This document shows, piece by piece, positions 11,501-23,392 of a DNA stretch of 64,000 nt; position 1 is the stretch's first letter, and the number at the start of each line of letters is the position of its first letter. Made by a program: the position numbers and the translations under genes. Source of the DNA: Parus major (taxonomy: Eukaryota > Chordata > Aves > Passeriformes > Paridae); assembly GCF_001522545.3 (NCBI RefSeq), contig NC_031799.1:40354001-40418000 (forward strand), given 5' to 3'. The notes under the pieces were generated by a model. That model had not been told where the DNA came from. It was given only the letters and a program-made list of their open reading frames with translations, and did not search any database.

Positions 11501-14349
11501 ATGACAACTGCTTTGGAACTGCTATCCAAATAGCTTTACAGTTTATTTGCCCTTTTCATAAAGGGGGAAGCTAAATCTACCAGAGTGACAGGGACAAAAA
11601 ACATGTCACGATCAATAAATGGAGGACTGAGTGGCACACAGGCTCTTCCTTTCTGGACAGTTTTGAGGCTGTGTGATGTAGAAAAGCCTCTGTATCCTCA
11701 TGTGTAGCAGACCTGCTGGCCCATCGTGTCAGCAGGGCACTGTTGCAGTGCAGTGGAGCTACTGCCCCCTCGGACCACACCGCATCTAGACAAGATGTGT
11801 GTAACCTTTGCATCATCACTGGGTATGCCAAACTGGGCAGATTGGCTGTGCTGACAGAGCAGCTCAAAATAGCCACTTTTCCCTGGAGGCACAGTTTGTA
11901 AAATATAGTCTGGGAAATTTAGCATCTCTGTCAAGCAGTTTCATTTTGTGTCCCCTTGACATCAGCTTTAATTTCCAAAACATGCAGCTAAGTGGCTGCT
12001 TAAGTTATTAAAGCTAAAGCTAGGAGAGTGTTAAAAAAATTAAGATATTTATTTCAGTGTATGTTTAGTACCTTGAATTCATACACCCAAATCTTGTCAC
12101 ATTTTTCCAGGATATTTAGGAATCCAAAACTGACATAGGAAGCAGGTGGGCTTCTTGAAGACACCTAAGGGGGTTATGCAGCAGACTTCTACTGAATTGA
12201 TATGAAATATTCAAAGGAAAAAAAAGACACCTTTCTCTTATAGGTAGTGACATCACAGTGAAAACTTTCCAGAACATGGCTACAAGATTAGAGCATGGAG
12301 TAACAGGCATTGTATATGAAAAAAGAGTGGCAGCTGAGATAATTTAAACTGGAATATGGTGAGATATGGATAAATAAAGTAATTTTGAGACTCTCAAAGA
12401 AGTCATTTTGGTGGACACTACTTTGCGATATAAGACCTATTCCTATTTCTTTGCCACTCACAGTCTACTAAAACAAAATTTTAAGAATTCCACTAAACTC
12501 AGTGCCATACTGATTTGGGTTGGATTCAGCATTTAATTGTTCTCCTTTGCTCTCAGCTCCCATTCAGACATAGAAATATCAAATAATAACTATCTTTAGT
12601 AAAATTAATCACAAACATTTGGTTCACTAATGTCTTAATTTGGCTTCTAGATGTCCTAATTACAGAATAAGGTGTATTTTTACATAGACGCAGATTACAT
12701 GATTTGTCTTAGGTGTCTCAATAATTTCAAGTTTTGAGATTACTCAAAATCAAACTTTCAAATTGCAACTTCTCTATATTTAAAAGCAAAAGGAACAAAA
12801 AATTATTTCAGAATTTTAACATGATAGTCCTGCCTGAATATATTCAAAGTGAATTCCTTGGTCAGTTTGACTATAGTTTGACAAATTTTTAAACTTAGCA
12901 AATTCTTAGAACCAAATGTAACTTTAAGTATACTCTGGGGTAGGCAGGTACTTAACCTAGACTTACCCTGCTAAGTTTTTATGAATCAAGTCTGAAGATT
13001 TGATTTGAGAGACTGGTGCTAGAGAAGACCTTGAATTGCTGAAGGCTAAATCTTGACTCTGGCACAAGTATTGCATTTACAGGAACTGTGTCTATTGAAT
13101 TTGACTCATAATAAGATTCATAGAATGGGAAAATAACTTTATATAATGCTTTAATGTGAACAGTACAAACATCCCTTAAAGCATTTCCCAGTACCAAAAG
13201 TCAAGGGCATTTCTGCCAGAAATGTGTCTTTATTGTATGTGTATTTTCTAAACTTGATATTTAGAGAAAAACTAGTATATTTCCAATACCTATCACTTGC
13301 TGAAGGCCAAAATGAAGTTATGCTTTGGCAAGTAAATGCAAGTGATATCATTTGCAAAACTGACCACTGAGTTCAGATAGTCTTCACTGCTTATAAGAAG
13401 ATAAGATTTTTCAGATATGTCTTTGAACAGTCATGTACATCTTGTATTAAGTCTATTAAACACAAGTTATTTGAACTTGTCTAATCAGTATGCAACATCT
13501 CGTTTGAAACTGTTAATTCAAGGACACCTAGATCTTCACCATAAGCAGAGAACTACTTATAAATAGCCTTAGCACTGAAATTAATAAATTGAAGTTACAG
13601 TATACTGTTACAATATCATAGAAAAATCAAAGCACACACCTTGTACACATAGAGATCACACTAAGTCATTGCTAAAGTAAGATACAAATGTTTCGAATAA
13701 CATCATATAAGAATTCAAACTTGACGTCAGAAAGATAAAATCCTTTTGATATCAGTGACACTGAATAATACTTTTAAAAAATATTGTATGCTAAATTTCT
13801 GAGTTGGAATTCTAGTTACTGAATTCGGATTCCTTCCATGGTTAACTAGCATAATCCATCTATAATCCCCATAGTTGTGCTTCTTAGGTAAAATCAGAAG
13901 TAAGATTTGTAATACTAAATTTCTCAAGAAATTGAGACTGCTGGATTCTATTTATTTTTATCTGAACAATCACACTTGTCATTTTTCTTTTGGTAAAAAC
14001 ACATGGCACAGAAGATAGTTTTATACTGTCAACAGACTGACTTGAAAAATATAAATATATACTGTATTAATAAATATAATGTGTATATACACTATCAACA
14101 TTCACATTAGAGAATCAATTTTGTTGAAATTACTTTTAAGAAAGCCTTTTGCTGTGATTTCATGTCACATAAAGCACTGAAAATGTTCAAGTGTACCATA
14201 TGAAATGCAGCTTCTTAAACTTAAACAAAATATACTTGTGAAATGTATGTGAATATGTGGGGTTTTTTTAATGTACATTTTCTTTTCAGATCTGCAATTT
14301 CTACCAGTTATAGCTTGCAAGTTGCAATAACTAAAAGAGTTATCTGAAG
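8514..14349 (-). other. SHC3: probable SHC3 3' UTR / intergenic sequence
   Basis: Continuous AT-rich sequence downstream of the SHC3 stop codon, with no exon, no CR1 piece and no long frame. A long 3' UTR is expected for this gene. The true end is not fixed by sequence. Minus-strand AATAAA copies occur at 13951-13956, 13229-13234, 12048-12053, 9105-9110, 9089-9094 and 8508-8513. Confidence 0.35.
13951..13956 (-). terminator. SHC3: candidate proximal SHC3 poly(A) signal
   Basis: AATAAA on the - strand about 390 nt after the SHC3 stop, the closest one I noted. Use of this site would give a short 3' UTR isoform. There is no strong GT-rich element directly after it. Confidence 0.2.
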
Positions 14350-14478
14350 TCAGTGTTTTCTTTCAGCAGGCTGTTGCAGGCAGAGTTCACTCACTGAAGA
14401 AACTATAGGCAAATTATTCTCAAGGTGATAGTTGATGAGATGACTTATGCTGTCAAAGACACGATCTTTTGTACGAAC
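14350..14478 (-). CDS. SHC3: SHC3 exon 12: C-terminal half of SH2 domain and stop
   Basis: Codes for 42 residues plus TGA (14350-14352), beginning [14 protein letters not shown] and ending QQPAERKH. This is the second half of the SH2 domain and the short tail, almost unchanged from human SHC3. The acceptor is a T-rich tract ending gaag before 14478, and the exon begins in phase 0. It is the last exon and runs into the 3' UTR. Confidence 0.96.
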   Translation of the reverse strand, partial: VRTKDRVFDSISHLINYHLENNLPIVSSVSELCLQQPAERKH

Positions 14479-17400
14479 CTTCAAAAAAAGGATGCAAGAA
14501 GATAGATTAATGAGTAATGTACTTTCTCCCTTAACTTCACAGTAAAATTGTCTAAAATGACAAAATCTTATTTTAGAATCTGATCCCTCTTCCATCAAAA
14601 TTGGTGAAAATTTGGCACTAATCCAGTGTGGCTCCTGTTTTTTCTCTCACTCCCCCTATTTTCACCAAATATGTATTTTGCGTGCAATTCCATGGACCAG
14701 CATACTTTTATTACTCTTTCTGAATAGGTCTGCTTGAAGACTTCTGTTCATGATTTTGTTTCACTGTAAGTCAGATTTTTAGATCAATTTTTATTCTTTG
14801 AAGGACCACCTACTTCTTTGTTTTCACCTTTTTAATTAGAAAGCACTATTGTGCCAGATATGTTAGAATCCAGCTTCTCTGAGCATCTCAGCATTTTTGT
14901 GCTTCTCTTAAGATCTTCTTCTTCCACTACTTGAAAATTCCCATCCTAGAAAGAGATCCAGCCACCATATGTACTTACCTTGGGTTTGCCCTATGCTGCC
15001 CAATACATCCTTGTGCCATAACTTAAACACTTCAGGGCAGGAAAAAATATTTTTCTGGCTCACATACCAGCCCTTTGTGGCAGCATCCTGCTGGTATACA
15101 ACATTCCACCCATGGTAGGAGTAAACCGACATTGCAGGATAAAACAGTCAGAAGCCAAAAACTAATCTATATTACAATGCAATCTTTAATTATTTAGCCA
15201 CGTATCCATAAAACATTTCCTTCCTAGGTTTCAAAGGAGTTAGGCATACAGCTACTGCAGGCAGAGCACAAATCCACCTCGAGCAAACATCATGTTGCAC
15301 TAAAATTTTCTTTTGGGCTGGCTCTACACTGCCTCAAGCAAATGCCTGTGAGCACTGTTCTGAGTAAGAAATGTCATCTATTCTCCTTGAACTTTTCTCA
15401 GGAAGAGAGAACAACTTGTGTTAAAACTTTCAAAAGTCATCTTATGCTGTGGTGGGCACCTCTCCTGAAATAATTCAGTTTCAACATTAAGTTCTATAAA
15501 ATCTGCTAGAAGCTTAACACAGTATGTCCCATGGTGACATAAAAAAAGAAAACTAATAACTTTGATGGCATATGATGCTTTCTGGTCAGTCTGCACATAA
15601 TTATGTCACTGAAGGAATCCAAAAGGCTCTCCCAACTTCTGAAGCATTCTGCTTTGAAATGTCACTTTTTCTAAAATCAAACTCTATTTTCAAAATGAAA
15701 ATACACCTTTAAAAAAAGCACTAACTTTACTTATCTGTATTCTGAAATGTTCTGACTTTAAGTTAGACACCCTACCATCACCAGAGTCTAATTCTAAATC
15801 TAGAAAAATCCAGCAGTCCTCCATTTTAAGCATCTGATATCAGACCGAGAGATCTCTTTTTCCTTTTTTTCCTTTTTTTGTTAGCTGGATGACAGCAGAA
15901 GCAATTGGACAGTTAACTCTGCTCTGAGAACACACCCTTAAGACCTGTTACATGTCACTGGGTACAGTGTGCGAAATTAATTTTCAGGCAACATTTGTGT
16001 GAATCAGTCTTCAAGAACAATCCTGCTGAGACCAAGCAGACGAAATGCAAGCCACTGGCACGCTGTGGTGGCTGGCCACACACTGGCATTTTATTGATGA
16101 TTCTCTACTTTGACAACTTGCAAATAGGGCTGCTCAGAGGCTGTGTCAGGATCCCACAAGTCATACAGAGAGCACAGCTGTCTGTAACCAGCTACAGTTG
16201 CAGAAAATCATTGTTCTGGAACAGTGCCTCCTGAGCAAGGCACCTCAGGGCCATGATGGTACAAGCAGGCTGAGGGAAGGGATAGGTGCAGATAACAAGC
16301 AGGTCCCTAACCAAGGAGGTCACCAAATTAGAGATGCACTAGAGGCAGTGCAGTAAAAATGGGGAGGGGGGGGGCATCCTGTACAGGAAGAAAACGTCCT
16401 GGAAGTCATCACAGGACCTGAGTATTCCATGCCAGTCAGCACTGCAGAAGAGCTCCCAGTGGGACACAGTGTTCCTGCACTTTCCACATCACACAGCAGT
16501 GTTTCCTTTGCAGTAGCTGGTAACAGTAATTTGTGGGTTTATGCTGAAAAGAGTATTAGGCTATCTTTTTGCAGGAGTCATAAAACTGTTGGTGAATTTT
16601 AGCAAAGGAGGCCGCCCCTCAAGCAGTGTCGAGCCACTCCCCTGGGCTGGTGTACCCATCAAATCCAGGACTAGGCAGCTGGCACCTCAAAAGTGCAAAA
16701 CCATTCTTTGACTGGCCTCATGTGGAAAATGTAATCAATTGCAACAAGTACCATGGGTGCTCCTCACCACTGCAATAGAGACTCTTCAGGACTGACATAA
16801 CTCTGCCACAGCTTTCTCAGCTCAGATGCCTACAGGCTGGCATTTATGGCAGTTTCTCGCTTACCTTGCAGCTGGTTATCTAAAGTTGTCCTTTATAGAG
16901 GAAAAGGAGTTGCCTACTTGCAGCGACCAGGAGAATAAAGAAAAAAACTCATGACAATAGTTACAATCTCTCTGAAGAGCTCATGCCTCCACAGAAGCTG
17001 GACGGGACAGGCTACAGAAAACTAGAACTCCCTTGCCCCCTCCATCCTGCTGTGTGGAAAGTCCCTTCATCAGCTGAGGGAGCTATTGTGCAGCAAAGAG
17101 ATGCAACAGGCCTATCCCAATTATCTCCTGGGCATATAATGCAGGAAAACACAGAGGGCGTGGTCCATATCCCAGGTAACAGACCTGCCAAGTGGAAGTT
17201 GCCAGTGTGCACGCTAGTCAAACCTCCCTCCTTTAGCAAGAATGCTGTGCTTTTGACCAAGACTACACAGTCAAAGTGTGAACTTGCTTGGGAATCAGGT
17301 CCCTAAGGCTCCCTGCAATGTGCAGAAACTATGCTCTAGGTCTTCTGCTAGGCATCAGGGAGAGAATTAGAGATGTGATGGCACAACAGAGATACGACAT

Positions 17401-17505
17401 GATGCTTATGATAAGGTGTGAATAAGCTGCAAAGAAGATTAAAGGCATTTAGATAAAATGAGTAGAGTCAGAAACGTCATCTATTAGTGAGGCATCAGTG
17501 CTTAC
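14479..17505 (-). other. SHC3: SHC3 intron 11
   Basis: 3,027-nt intron with donor GTAAGC (complement at 17500-17505) and acceptor gaag. The part at 16000-16900 is somewhat richer in G+C and has a G run near 16359-16374, but I recognise no gene or transposon in it. Confidence 0.7.
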
Positions 17506-17801
17506 AGTTCCTTCTGGATCCACCAAAAGAAGATGCTTGGCTTGTCCTTTGTGCATGCCTGTCAGCACATAGGAGCCAGGATTTGTGGTACTCTTCCTCA
17601 CAAGGAAATCTCCACATTTCTTTAATAGCTGTTCTGCTTCTTTCCTGCTCATCTCTCCTTGATACCATGGCTCAGTGCTCAGCTCTTCAGCCTCAGTCTG
17701 GACAGCTACTTTGGATAAAGGAGGACCGGTGCATCCCGTGGAGGTGGATTTCTTCAACATAGCCTCAGATGTTTGATTCTTGAGAGCATCTTCAAATGGT
17801 T
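17506..17801 (-). CDS. SHC3: SHC3 exon 11: end of CH1 and start of SH2 domain
   Basis: 296-nt exon. It completes the codon for K and continues PFEDALKNQ, the adaptin-binding end of the CH1 region, then a poorly conserved linker. The SH2 domain starts at [25 protein letters not shown] contains the FLVR arginine that holds phosphotyrosine. The exon ends ...LLLVDPEGT in phase 0 before donor GTAAGC. The acceptor is ataatcag. Confidence 0.97.
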
Positions 17802-19944
17802 CTGATTATGGAAATAGAAACAAGAGCAGGATCATTCAGAGGTAAATCATGTAGCAAAATGGTGATATTCTGGTCATTTTAAACTGGATTTATTTTGCAT
17901 TACAGCCACTTCTCTTTATGAGAAAAACGAGGGAAAATATACTAATAGACTTACCAATTTATATAATGTATGTAGACTGAGGAGTGTAATGTGTTTAAAA
18001 GGTATATTATGCACAGAACAATACTGGCAAAAAAAACTGGCAAAGACTCAACCTTGGCAGGATCTTTTGAAAGGTACTGCTTTATTTCAGCAGTGGCTAT
18101 TGTCAACAGCTGAATTTATACGATCTGGTACCAGGAAAATCTCTCCTTCAGTCTTTCTAGGTATGTTAGACAGTTTAATTTCAAATAAATTGCATAGTAG
18201 GGATACCTAATGTCATTATACTCATATCTGGTCTCTGTTCAAACGACTTATTCATTTAAAAATTACCCATTACTGAGTCTCCAGCCCAAGGCTATGTCTA
18301 GTAGGGAACATTCACCCTCACACTCAGCCCACTCCTAGCCTCCATCTAGGAAGAGAACCTTGCAAAACAGACACAAGTTAACACATTTAACATCATTTGC
18401 CTTGCTAAAATCAGCCTTGGGGGAGCATCTTTTAAACCTCAGCTAAGTCCTGAACTCGGTGCAATTGTAGAGTTGAGTGTAAAGAAGTGTCATTATGGAT
18501 CAGCAGTCTTACAGAAATAGCAAATATGTCATAGGGTGCTTCGTTACATGTTGTACTGACCTCTTGGAAGCTATTTACTCTTGAAAGACCTTCATCTAGC
18601 CCACCAGTGCATTTCAAAAAGAAATGTTTTTCTGTGCCCCTAGGCTTACAAAAGGACATCTGGAGAGCGAGCGGCACAGCAAAATGATACATCAGCTCTA
18701 AACAGATTGTTCCGATGCAAGGAGTACAAAGCCCTGTTTGCATGCGGCCACAGAGAAGGTAGTTTAGGTCAAAGAAATAGGAAAAATATTGTGCTGTCAC
18801 AGCTTATTGATATCTCAGCTAGTTATTAAAGGTAGCTGATAAATCTCTTCACTATATTGCAGTCTGCATGAAGTCCAACTTAGGTTTAGCTTGACAAACC
18901 ACTAACTTAGGGTAAATTGGCACATTTTCTAATACTACTTTTCTCTGATGTTCCAATGGCTGATAAGAGTTAACATCCCTGATTTCAAACAGCAGATTTT
19001 TCTCATTTCAGATCTATATTCAAAGATAGATACTCTCTCAACTTTCATCCTCCTCCTTTCTTTCAACTGAACATCTCACTAAGCTGTGGAAATAGAGCCA
19101 TATCTCAGTAAAAACATGCCAGAAAAGTGGTTTCTGTATACTAAGATAACAGAAATGTAGATATTTATTTTACAAATAAAATAACTTGTAGGAACCAACT
19201 GCTTTGTCTCACTGCCTTTTAATTATATGAACTGAATTAAATAAAGCATAGATAAGCAATTTATTTGAGGGAGAAAGAGTAAATAAACCAAGAAGATGTT
19301 CTGTGCATCAAATGCTTTCGCTGTTTCTTCAGTTTTCATATCTTCTCAAGGCTGAAAAAAAGGTGTATTAGTAGCACCAATACCAAACTATGGCTGAGGC
19401 TTAAGCTGTGGTTTAGCAGCTGTGGTGATGATTCTGATCTAGGAGAAGCAGCCTTCAAAGTTGGAACAGATAGGGCAGTAGGCCTACCCAGAGAAAGAGG
19501 TAACTAAGTACTTTAATTTCTATGCTAGGTTCCTTGTGGCACAAAGCTTTTCATATATGCACTGACTCCCTCGTAATATACTCACAGGACAGGCTGAAGA
19601 CAATTCTTCACCCATCCATACCTTCACCCTACTTCACTTTCCTGTATGGCAAGATTCCTGATTATTTTTTTCTTCTGACAGAATTGCCTCTGATGTTAAG
19701 GATAACATGGGCTGCAACTAACCTTAACTCAGAAATTTTCAGACTAGCTCCAAGTCTTCAGCTACCTTTAATTTAGTTCAGTCCAGTATGAAACCACAAT
19801 GGATTCTAAAATTCATCATAATTACACCAGGAACATTAAATTTGGAAAACTAAAATTTTCCTATTTTTTTTTTTTAATACAGAGCTAATGCATAAACATA
19901 TTTGGTCACTTGTTAGAAAGAAAGTGAATAAGAAAGGAACTCAC
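17802..19944 (-). other. SHC3: SHC3 intron 10
   Basis: 2,143-nt intron, donor GTGAGT and acceptor ataatcag, splitting a lysine codon A|AA. A 122-codon minus-strand frame at 18432-18800 lies inside it, but has no splice support and no recognisable family. Confidence 0.7.
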
Positions 19945-20139
19945 TCATGTCAAACAGATCCTTTCCTGGGCTGCTTGCTTCAGCATCCTCTGCTGTTCCA
20001 CTGAAGGTACTTTCAGCGTCTGCCTGAAGTGCCAATAGATCTTCTCTATTTATGTGCTGGGTGTTTACATATATTGGCAGCTCTGCTGGTGGTGCTACTT
20101 CTGATTTCTCTTCTGACATACTACAAATATCCAGAGATC
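19945..20139 (-). CDS. SHC3: SHC3 exon 10: CH1 region with the YVNT Grb2 site
   Basis: 195-nt exon encoding the proline- and acid-rich CH1 region. It begins by completing a Gly codon (QGSLDICSMSEEK across the junction), contains LPIYVNTQHIN, whose Y-V-N is the Grb2 SH2-binding site homologous to SHC1 Tyr317 (p52 numbering), and ends KDLFDM plus the first base of K. The acceptor is T-rich (attttttag) and the donor GTGAGT. The position equivalent to a tyrosine in human SHC3 (DIYS, from memory) is cysteine here. Confidence 0.96.
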
Positions 20140-21002
20140 CTAAAAAATCCGAGACCTTTTCTTAATCAACAGAACAGTATTTAACAATTACCATCATACC
20201 ACATCACCACAGGTTTAAAATTTCCTGATTGGGAGATGTAAAGTCAATAATTGCTGGATCTATTAGAAAAAGTGTTGATTAATGGATTCAGAACTGTATT
20301 TCAATGAGGGTATGATGGGGCTGTTTCCCAGGAGGAAAGGAAATCTTTGTACATAAAGACTGTAAATTTCAAAAATTATATTCTGTTGGGGAGTCATGAG
20401 AGGAGGAGAAGGTATAATATCCTCAAATGTGTGCAGATTGACAATAGAGAATATAATCTGGCATTTGAAAAAAAACATCCCTAAAAACACAGTAAAGCTG
20501 TCACATAAAGCTGGATGGGGTGAAATTTTATATGTATTTTGAAATGACTTGAAACTCAAGACAACAAAAGGAACATTATGCACTATTTTCTATTTGTTGA
20601 GTAGAGAGCATTGCTTCCCATTTTGAATTAAATTTCTCACTTTAGGCTTTTCATTTGAAAGTTCTATTTTGCATACCCTAGTGGGTTAGATTTTCAGAAC
20701 AGATCATGCAGCAGACACTTAATTATCATGGGGTTTTAAGATACAGAAAGTTAGAAAGCTGAAAGTCTGGGTAACTCTTTATGAACTGCTCTGCAGAAGA
20801 AAGTATTTCATGAAGGTGTGCATTTAATAATTTATCCAGAGTTAATTATCAAATGTTTTTCAGAGGTATCAACACTAAAACTCAAAGAGAACCTATCAAC
20901 CAAATTCAGTTCATTGGCTTAAGACTTCGAGGCATGAGACTTTCACATGCTTTGCCCTTCAAGACCACCTGCAATATTACAGCTAAAAGTAGTGAAACTC
21001 AC
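20140..21002 (-). other. SHC3: SHC3 intron 9
   Basis: 863-nt phase-1 intron with donor GTGAGT and acceptor attttttag. I see nothing else in it. Confidence 0.7.
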
Positions 21003-21099
21003 CTTGTTTAACTGGCCCGTGATGCCATTCTTCACTGAATTTTTCTCCTAAGTGATGGCTCTGATAATAAATTTGCTCTCCTCCCACTCCTGATGCAGA
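21003..21099 (-). CDS. SHC3: SHC3 exon 9: CH1 region (EQIYYQ block)
   Basis: 97-nt exon encoding SASGVGGEQIYYQSHHLG then EKFSEEWHHGPVKQ. It corresponds to the human block with EQTYYQGRHLGDTF. The acceptor was set at tctag just before 21099, because this keeps phase 0 with exon 8. The nearer gcatcag would shift the frame. The N-terminal part is about three residues longer than my recollection of human. Donor GTGAGT. Confidence 0.88.
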
Positions 21100-22081
21100 C
21101 TAGAATGGACACATGTGCAAGGAATTTTTCAATTGCCTTTAAAATGCTCAGACACATTACAAGTGGCTCTGCTAATTTCCTTGGATGTATTTTCTGTACT
21201 GTCACTCTTCCACTTCATCTTAATGTCAGAATATATATATATATCCCAAATACATTTGAATAAGAGTAAGATATTGCCAGTGACCTTCACGTGTTCTTCC
21301 CTGCTTTCTGCTTATAGTCACCCCCATGATACCAAATGATGCATCATTTCTTTAGTTTGTACTCACATAGTGAGTTTTGACAACCTATTACTTGGAGAAG
21401 TGCTCCACAGAAACACACGTGGGAACAGAAGACAGCCCAGCACTCTTCACAGCATGAGCTGAAAGATTCACATTCATACCAGGGCATGCACTTGGGCACT
21501 AAGGGGAGGATGCTGGCTACAGACAGGACCCCTCTGGATTTAAGCTGAGTTGTGCTGGATCTGAAAACACCTCTTAGGGGGCTACATTGATACTTCTGTC
21601 AAACTTCTGACAGGAGTGTTGGTAGAAATATTCAAGCTGACCTTAGCTCAACACGAGGTGGAAAACCTGTCTAGGAACCTGGCTAAATACTGATCACTGC
21701 CAAGTCATTAACATAATGAACTGTTAGTAATGAGTGCACTAGATTGTTTAAATGATGCTGCATTAAATCATTCCCAATTAATGTGCACTATTTGATATTC
21801 TCCGAAGCAGACATGGTCTCTGCATATGTGGATGCCCCCAGTGGATTTCTGTTCCTTGAACCTGGCTAATCTTTTAATACCATGAGGATTTCAACTTCTT
21901 TAATTTGTTCTGAACCTGCCTTATGTGTTGCCCCCTGGATCTACAGTGGCCATTCAGATGGAAACTGGCCACACAGGAAGGGCTGCGAGTTACAGACAGT
22001 CACAAGGTATCCACCATAAAACCATGTCTTTTAAAAGACTTAGATCAATCAGCAGGATAGTAGAAATGAAATTATACTGAC
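21100..22081 (-). other. SHC3: SHC3 intron 8
   Basis: 982-nt phase-0 intron with the weaker donor GTCAGT and acceptor tctag. I see no gene or transposon in it. Confidence 0.7.
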
Positions 22082-22235
22082 CTGAGCTGTGTCTGCAGCG
22101 CTGGGAAATTTTGTTTTGAGCCTGGCATCAAGGAATCCGCCAGGGGGAGGTATTTTATTTGGGATGTTGTTGTAATAGTGATGCTCTGTTGCCTCATTAT
22201 CTTCCTCCATCCATGGGTCCTCAAAACTTTGCATC
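22082..22235 (-). CDS. SHC3: SHC3 exon 8: CH1 region with the YYN Grb2 site
   Basis: 154-nt exon, 51 codons after one base that completes Arg: MQSFEDPWMEEDNE, then HHYYNNIPNK, then IPPPGGFLDARLK and PSAADTAQ. The double tyrosine with Asn (YYN) is the Grb2-recruiting site homologous to SHC1 Tyr239/240. The block PPPGGFLD identifies SHC3 among the paralogues. Acceptor ccttatag, donor GTCAGT. Confidence 0.97.
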
Positions 22236-23265
22236 CTATAAGGAAGAGAGTGCTTTCTTTTGCCTCTCACTTGTCAAACACCTACAGATACTTTCAGCAG
22301 TTTAAGGCTGCCTGCCAGAGGATCACTGCTGCATGTTGTACGGACACTTCAGCTATCAATGTAAGTCAGGAAGCAGATCTTCTCTGTTTAGACAAACTGA
22401 CATAAACCTTCTTTGTAATGGACCAAATTCTTTCTGCTGAGTAGAGTGTGTTTAAACTTAGCTTTAAAGACCATTATAAACTGCATTAACAACTTTATCT
22501 AACCTTAAAATAGCACTTGTATTATTAATTGATTGACTGACTAGGCTCTAAACAGCTGTCTTTCATTATGACTTCTCTATCACCAATGCAATTCTACAAC
22601 TTCACAAAGTCAAGAGATGTGAATACAGCATGCTTCCAGATTAGGATAGTAGCATTTTATATTCCCTACATACCTATTTCTGCTCTGATATAAGAGATTA
22701 CAGAGTGTACAAGTTCACTAGGGTTTCTTGTAAGGTTAGTAAACACATAGCAGTCCATGTGTCTAAAGAAAACAGAATGCTATTTCGCAGCCTTTTGAAC
22801 ATATATGAGCAGACAAAGTTTGTATCCTCCAGATATCACTGCAGTCAAACCTCCCTGAAATACATCACATTCCTAGAAACATCACCCTAATATGAGAAAT
22901 ACTGAAACATCATTAGTCATTTTGGAAGCCCAGCAGTCTGACCTACTCCATCTAAACTGACACAGCTGCTGTGACAGTAATGAGGAAATGCCACAAATAA
23001 CAACCATTCTTAGCCATCCAACTCTGCCTACTAACTACAGCACAAAACATCTGATCATTTTAACATCATTGTCAAATCCATATTTAGCCTATTCTTTTAA
23101 ATTGACTATACTTCTTTCATATTTGTTAGGTAAACACTGTTTTGCTAATATAGCAGAAATATTTTTTAAGTGTTCAAGTCTGTCTCCAGCAACATTGTCC
23201 ACATTTCATCAAGTAAATTGAAAGCTAAAGAAGGTCCTTTAGCTGTCTTCTGTAATAGCACTCAC
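22236..23265 (-). other. SHC3: SHC3 intron 7
   Basis: 1,030-nt phase-2 intron splitting an Arg codon AG|G, with donor GTGAGT. Nothing else is recognised. Confidence 0.7.
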
Positions 23266-23392
23266 CTATCAGGGAAAGTAGGTGTCTTAGAGGGGCATTG
23301 CAAGTACTGCTTAAATCGAAGCTCAAATGCTTGCCCTATGGTGCTGATGACATCCTGGGCCAGGCCATCACAGCATTCCAGTATATGACAAG
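23266..23392 (-). CDS. SHC3: SHC3 exon 7: C-terminal part of PTB domain
   Basis: 127-nt exon encoding [20 protein letters not shown] and [10 protein letters not shown], the long C-terminal helix that closes the PTB domain, then [10 protein letters not shown] and two bases of Arg. The first Ala codon is shared with exon 6 (G|CT). Acceptor atttag, donor GTGAGT. The helix sequence is almost invariant in the SHC family. Confidence 0.97.

Noticed and set aside
16000..16900. possible endogenous retrovirus or LTR remnant in the GC-richer part of intron 11
   Set aside because: No paired LTRs, primer-binding site or gag/pol-like frame could be recognised. Composition alone is not enough.
18432..18800. 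122-codon frame inside SHC3 intron 10
   Set aside because: No homology, no start or splice context, and AT-rich intron around it.
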